DNA of 24,657 nt. Source: Rhizophagus sp. LPA8_4_AMF (taxonomy: Eukaryota > Glomeromycota > Glomeromycetes > Glomerales > Glomeraceae). Shown piece by piece: positions 20,052 to 24,657 of the stretch. A program made the position numbers and the translations under genes. The number at the start of each line of letters is the position of its first letter. Within the stretch, counting starts at the first letter, position 1. The notes below the pieces were generated by a model, which saw only the letters and a list, made by a program, of their open reading frames with translations, did not search any database and had not been told where the DNA came from. Where the stretch lies: the NCBI GenBank assembly GCA_021464525.1, contig JADRCO010000920.1, positions 1 through 24,657 of the forward strand, given 5' to 3'.

Positions 20052-21119
20052 TTATTTTAGTTCAATTTCGCTTTCATTTTGTACATAATCGTTCATAATC
20101 GAGCCCCTATACAATTTTTTAATAATTTTTCCTTCAATCACAGTATTTTCAATTATTGATTTTACATGACAAGGAGTTACCCGCCCATACCATATTCCTT
20201 GCTTTTCACGATAAACAATGACGTTTCCAGCAAATTTATGTCCTAAATTACGTATTTATAAAAAAAAATTGGGTAGGTTAGTTATAAATACTTTTAACTT
20301 TTTGATTTTTTTTCTTTTAAAATAATATTTACCTCCTATATGACTTGTCATGTAAACTGCTATACCATCAGCACAACTTTCTACATCCAAACCTTTATCC
20401 TTTAATATCTTATCAAATTCATCTTTCAAGAGAGGGGCTGTCACACCACATCTTTTATCTCGATGCATGTGTGAACAAATCAAAACCACGGCCTTATATG
20501 GCATTGGTTCTACTTTAAATGTCACATGAGCCTGCGACGTTGTTATTGTATTTTTTTCATCGTTTTTTTGACCATGTAAAAATTGATTACAAAATTCTAC
20601 TGCATGATTTGGTGAAACACGACGAACAATAATATTATCCGAAAAAAGTAAAATATCGTTTCCTTCCGAGAATGAGGGATCATCATCATCATTTTTCCTG
20701 CTACTATTGCAGATAAGAATTTTTGGTTTTTTTAAACTTGATTCCGTTGATTTGTTTTTGTTTTTATTTTTTTTATCTTTTTTAGCTTTCTTTTCTTTAT
20801 TATTATTACCTTTAATAGCTTTTTCTAATTGAGCTGCAAAACTTCCTTCTTCATCTTCAATATGAGATTTCCAATCAGATTTACCGGTAGATATAAGCAC
20901 GTGTTTGTAATAAGGTTTTACTGTTCCTTGAAGAGGGAAACTGGTATTAATTCTTAAGGTTAGAGAAGGAGGGTAAGTTGGATGTGATGAACAAGGATCT
21001 GAACAACCACTACATGGATCAATATCTTCAATATCTTCTAATGGTGAATTATTATCTGTTTTACCAATAATTGTAGATTGAATTATGTCAAATATCCGAG
21101 AACTAAAAGGTTTCGTCAT
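20052..21119 (-). CDS. Apd1/sucrase-ferredoxin-like [2Fe-2S] protein, two exons
   Basis: The ATG at 21119 starts MTKPFSSRIFDIIQ. Exon 1 is 20333-21119 and exon 2 is 20052-20242, with a 90-bp intron bearing GTAAAT...TTTAG. The product is 325 residues. Family signatures in order: DPCSGCSDPC near residues 35-43; a Lys-rich low-complexity insertion (about 103-131) next to Asp repeats; CSHMHRDKRC with Cys215 and Cys224; and HIGGH with His260 and His264 split by the intron, then KFAGN and WYGRVTP. Yeast Apd1 and Aim32 are thioredoxin-fold ferredoxins whose [2Fe-2S] cluster is bound by two Cys and two His of exactly these motifs. Apd1 is cytosolic and linked to redox and drug tolerance. No targeting signal is obvious here, so a cytosolic site is likely. 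All ligands are intact and no stop or frameshift was seen. It lies on the same strand as, and upstream of, the oxidase gene. Confidence 0.93.
20243..20332 (-). other. Intron of the Apd1-like gene
   Basis: Donor G|GTAAAT and acceptor TTTAG|GA. Splicing forms the glycine of HIGGH across the junction (G + GA) and restores the KFAGNVIVY continuation. Reading through instead gives KYYFKRKKIKK and a stop, which lacks the second cluster His. Confidence 0.9.
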
Positions 21120-23370
21120 TTTCAAATTTCAACTCCAATGTATAAAATTGAGCTAAAAGGTCGGATTCGTAGAGACTAAGAGACTATAAATAAAAAGTTT
21201 TTCCGGGAATTTTTATTAACCGACTTTTGTTTTAAAAGAAATAATTATAATAAACTTGCCAAATTAGGTTTATCAGATGAAATACTAGTGGTGCTTTTGA
21301 CGTCGTAACACGTAATATTTATGTGTCATATTAAATGAACTTCTCTTTTTAGTTAAGTGCAAGGAATTCTCACGCCCCCATTGCCGAACAGTTTCCTATT
21401 CAGTTACTCGTGTAATCTAATTATCAGATTAATTTTATTCATTAAAGGAAATGATTCACGCATAGTTAAAGGTCATAATGATATCTTTTAATCTGATATC
21501 CCATTAAAAAATTTTTTTTTTTCTTGTTCAACCGATGAACTTTACGATAATTAGTTCTAAGAATTTTTTATCTGATCTTTTCATAGAACAATTTCCTTTT
21601 TCAGGGATATCTGATTTTTTTTTCAGGTCAGCAGGTGGATTACGGTCCCGTTTGACTCGGTATATATCGGTATCCTTTACCGTTCGTTCGTATTAAGCAG
21701 TTCTTTCAGAATATATTATAACTTTAAACTGCGAATATGGGTATTACACAACTTCATATATTCGGGTCCGCTCAATAAATTTAAATCCTTGTACCCTGAG
21801 AATGTGATATTTGATAAGCTATAATTTATCTTCCTTCCTTTAAAGACCCAGACACTACACTCCCAGACGCTGAAATGTTTTGAGTGTCCTAACATGATGG
21901 AAAATTCAAGCTTGTAGTTATTTTTTTTATTTTACTCTTGTTTATGAAATATTTTCATGTGAACATTTACCTTTAAAAGATATACAAGTACCCTATTTTT
22001 TGCTATTTTTGTAAATTATTGATATATGATATATATATTATATCACAATATATAATAATATGTATGTATGATAATATAATTTATTACATACAAACTACAA
22101 TTTTAATAAATATAATTATGTAATTATTCTTTCCCCAGTTTTTTTTATCGATTTGAGATTTTTTTTTAAAAAAATTTCTTTTAAAAATATTTTATTACAT
22201 AAATATAAATAAATTTCACATAAATTAAAATAATTACATCAATTAAAATATTAAATAATTAATAAAATAGAAATAGTTCTCAGATGTAGAGGAAATTATT
22301 GATCCATATTCAATTGTAAGTAAATGAATTATAATAATGATATAAATAATATGTACAATATTAATAAATTTCAATAATTTGCGGATAAAAGTGATAATGA
22401 TAGTGATTTAAATAAAGAGGAATAGGATTCTATTGCAGTATTTTCACAAAGAACAAGTGTTAAAGTCATTTATTCTACAATTCCAATTGATAATTTCTTT
22501 ATGGGTAATTTAGTATTTTGCAGCATCAAAAAATTAAAAAAATTTAAATTTAATAAAGAACATGAATACATTTTTGCAAAAAATTTAATTAAATATGATT
22601 ATATTTATAATTTATTTATTTAAGATAAATGTACATAAATAATGATATGCTAATACAACTAAAATATTTATTTAAATTTTTATTTTTATACTTTAAAGAA
22701 ACTCCCATTGTATAGGATTAAAAAAGTATATTTATATATATATGTATAATTTTTTCACGGTATATATGAGATGAGTACTGGAAAAAGGAATCAAATTGAA
22801 AATTTTTTCAAAAAAAAGTTCTTAAGTAAATTCAAATTTGATCATCTGATTCAGAATATTTGTTATTACAAGTTTTCTATATTTAGCAATTAAAGTAGTA
22901 CATATGATTTAAAATTATATGTACTAACAAAAAATGCAAACTATTTTATAAAATCATACTATACTAAGATTAAATATACTGTATTGAATATTATATACAT
23001 TTATTATATGAACTGAATGATATAATAATTAGTATATGACAAAATAATTATTTAAATATAAACTTTTTAAACTTTTACTAGAATTCATCTGTTAACTACG
23101 TTAATAGTTAATATTTAAAACCTAAATTTGATATAATATAATAAATATATTATTAATTGCTAGTCTATTGATATGTAATTATTTACATATTATATATATA
23201 TCAAAATCAGTACTTTTGTATTATACAATGCAGTGATATGATATTATCATACAATTGTAAATGATTATTTATATAAGTAGTTTAAATTAAAGATTAAAAT
23301 TGATTTAATTAAATCTTTCGTAGGTAGCTCAAGCTAACCCAAAATATTTATTGATTGCAAAAAAATGATC
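21120..23370. other. Long non-coding AT-rich region
   Basis: No gene supported. The part next to 21120 would hold the promoter and 5' leader of the Apd1-like gene. A GC-richer patch at 21625-21900 contains a TATATA word (about 21661) and a 13-codon ORF (MGITQLHIFGSAQ, 21736-21774), too short to call. From 22010 onward the DNA is almost pure A/T with ATAT runs. One solitary repeat terminus lies at about 22770-22796. Confidence 0.45.
22770..22796. repeat. Solitary copy of the 1090-1172 element terminus
   Basis: GAGTACTGGAAAAAGGAATC matches the terminal repeat of the 83-bp element at 1090-1172 (GTACTGGAAAAAAAGAACC). No inverted partner is recognisable within the following few hundred bases, so this is a truncated or diverged relative. 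Confidence 0.5.
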
Positions 23371-23522
23371 AGCATTTGGATGTCTTTAAAAGTTATTTTA
23401 GAGTTAGACTGATTAATATGTAAAAATTGATTTGATTAATCAAATCAAATTAAATCAAATCTTTATTCTTACATATTAACTAGTCTGACTCTAAAATAAC
23501 TTTTAAAAGACATCCAAATGCT
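23371..23522. repeat. 152-bp hairpin with ~53-bp near-perfect arms
   Basis: AGCATTTGGATGTCTTTAAA (23371-23390 and on to 23423) is the inverse of 23469-23522, with about three differences plus one extra T over 53 bp. The loop is itself palindromic (TTGATTTGATTAATCAAATC). Such a structure fits a young MITE and would form long double-stranded RNA if transcribed. No target duplication was convincing. Confidence 0.85.
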
Positions 23523-23555
23523 AATTATTTCATCAGTAAATTTTTTGAGATATAG

Positions 23556-23698
23556 ATCCTTAAGAATTCCATAAATTGCTTCAGAATCCTTAAGAATCCA
23601 TATTTTATGAATTGTTTAAAAATCCTTATTAATTTATAAAATATCCTTAATCTATAAATTTATAGAACTTTAAAGATTCTTATATAAAATATCCTTAA
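23556..23698. repeat. Cluster of ATCCTTAA words
   Basis: ATCCTTAA occurs at 23556, 23586, 23643 and 23691, with ATCCTTAT at 23622. That makes five copies in 143 bp, spaced irregularly (30, 36, 21 and 48 bp). The last continues as the palindrome CCTTAAGG. It directly follows the strong hairpin. Confidence 0.55.
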
Positions 23699-23839
23699 GG
23701 ATTTTTAATTAAATTGCTATAACTGATAATATAATAATTATAATTAAAAAAACTGAAAAATAAAAATTACATATATCATGTGATATAATCTTTGTGATTT
23801 AACAATCAGCCATTTTGATATCTAATAAGGTTTTAAACT

Positions 23840-24480
23840 TTGCAAAATTTTTTCTCACATTTCTTATTCTCTCTATACTTCTTTTCTTTCTTGCTCTTTC
23901 TCTTTTCCTATTCTATAGTTTTGTCTTGTTCTTTTCCTCCTTTCTTTACTAATTCTGTAATGAAACGTTTAATAGTATTTCGCTTTTTTTTAAACAGTAC
24001 CAGTAAGATTTTTATTTCTAAATTTTTTTTTATATTTATTTCTTTCTTTTAACGAGCCAATTTATTTCTTTGTTTTTTTTAGACAGTTTTTTAGATTTCT
24101 TTGGAGATAACATTCTGGTAAGTTTTAACTTTTTTTACTATTTCTTTCATTTTTTAACAAATAGTTTCTAATGGTTTACTTTTTTAAACGGTTCTTTTGA
24201 ATTTGTTACACTTAGTAAATTGTTTTTTTAAAAAATTTTTTTTTATTTTATCAAAACATTAACTAATGTTTTATTTTCTTTTTTCTTTTTTTTTAGATGG
24301 TCAGGCCTTTTTAAGTTCTTTCATCATACTTCCTTGTCATGCTGTATTTTGGTAAGTTTAAATTGATTAAAACTTTTTTATTTTAATGAGATATTAACTT
24401 AACATTTCATTTTAATTCCTTTTTTAGATGTTCTTTTTTTTCACTTTTTTTAGACAACTGGATATTTGAATGGGATATTT
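23840..24480 (+). other. T-rich tract with repeated splice-like signals
   Basis: Canonical plus-strand signals recur: donors GTAAGA (24003), GTAAGT (24118) and GTAAGT (24352), alternating with poly-T/TTTTTAG acceptors ending at 24082, 24094, 24296, 24427 and 24453. They define possible small exons, for example 24083-24117 (35 bp) and 24297-24351 (55 bp). No combination I tried gives a long open frame; the 24297 exon has a stop in the frame of its own ATG. It may be the 5' leader of a gene outside the window, a multi-exon non-coding transcript, or a repeat family whose unit includes an intron. Confidence 0.4.
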
Positions 24481-24657
24481 GGAAAGTAAAATAAAAAAAA
24501 TTTTATTTTTATTTTTATTTATATTAACGAACATTACTACACAGGTTGAAATTAATTAAATAGGGTATCAATAAGTTATAAATAAGTTATCAATCATCTA
24601 TTAATCAGCTATCCTATTGGTAGCCTATTGAACTTGCGCCATAATCCGTCATCAATC

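Noticed and set aside
21736-21774. 13-codon plus-strand ORF downstream of a TATA-like word
   Set aside because: It is too short to distinguish from chance and no splice donor follows it in frame.
23840-24052. 70-codon plus-strand ORF, almost entirely Phe/Ser/Leu
   Set aside because: It is a translation of a pyrimidine-rich tract; composition alone explains it.

Overview
The window is very AT-rich eukaryotic DNA. It has short spliceosomal introns (GT...AG, mostly about 60-100 bp), abundant decayed repeats and several lineage-typical protein families. A kinase with a CKEC...WCKSC N-terminal module followed by a GGF-type glycine loop, together with hAT, Tc1 and unnamed multicopy ORF remnants, points to an arbuscular mycorrhizal fungus close to Rhizophagus (Glomeromycotina). 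That assignment comes from recognising protein families, not from a search. No tRNA, rRNA or CRISPR array was seen.

Layout. 1-603: the polyadenylated 3' end of a probable retroelement, with a 42-bp tandem repeat. 738-1172: three small fold-back elements. 1439-3104 (-): a decayed TKL-like kinase gene. 3570-5704 (+): a decayed hAT transposase. 5842-6141: two more fold-backs. 6445-7216 (-): a frameshifted gene of unknown function. 8440-10799 (-): a decayed multicopy ORF split by a complete but dead Tc1/mariner element (9187-10506). 10913-11011: a fold-back. 11259-12975 (-): a decayed zinc-finger ORF carrying a hAT-type MITE with a perfect 8-bp target duplication. 13324-14113 (+): a broken unknown gene in a GC-richer island. 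14962-17617 (-): a 12-exon multicopper oxidase gene with apparent lesions. 20052-21119 (-): an intact two-exon Apd1/sucrase-ferredoxin-like [2Fe-2S] protein. 21120-24657: mainly non-coding AT-rich DNA with a strong hairpin (23371-23522) and a T-rich tract full of splice-like signals at the right edge.

Only the Apd1-like gene looks fully intact. The multicopper oxidase is nearly complete, with all four copper motifs recognisable, but it has a 1-nt frameshift and no canonical donor before its last exon. Both are metal/redox proteins on the same strand about 2.4 kb apart; a functional link is conjecture. The intergenic DNA between them is unusually rich in ordered repeats: a 64-bp promoter duplication, a 63-bp-spaced direct repeat and a phased TTCGAA array.

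Most premature stops in the repeated ORFs are explained by C-to-T or G-to-A changes, consistent with methylation-linked decay. I found no convincing undescribed biological system. The best leads are the nested in-frame Tc1 insertion, the lesions in the oxidase gene, and the phased TTCGAA array.
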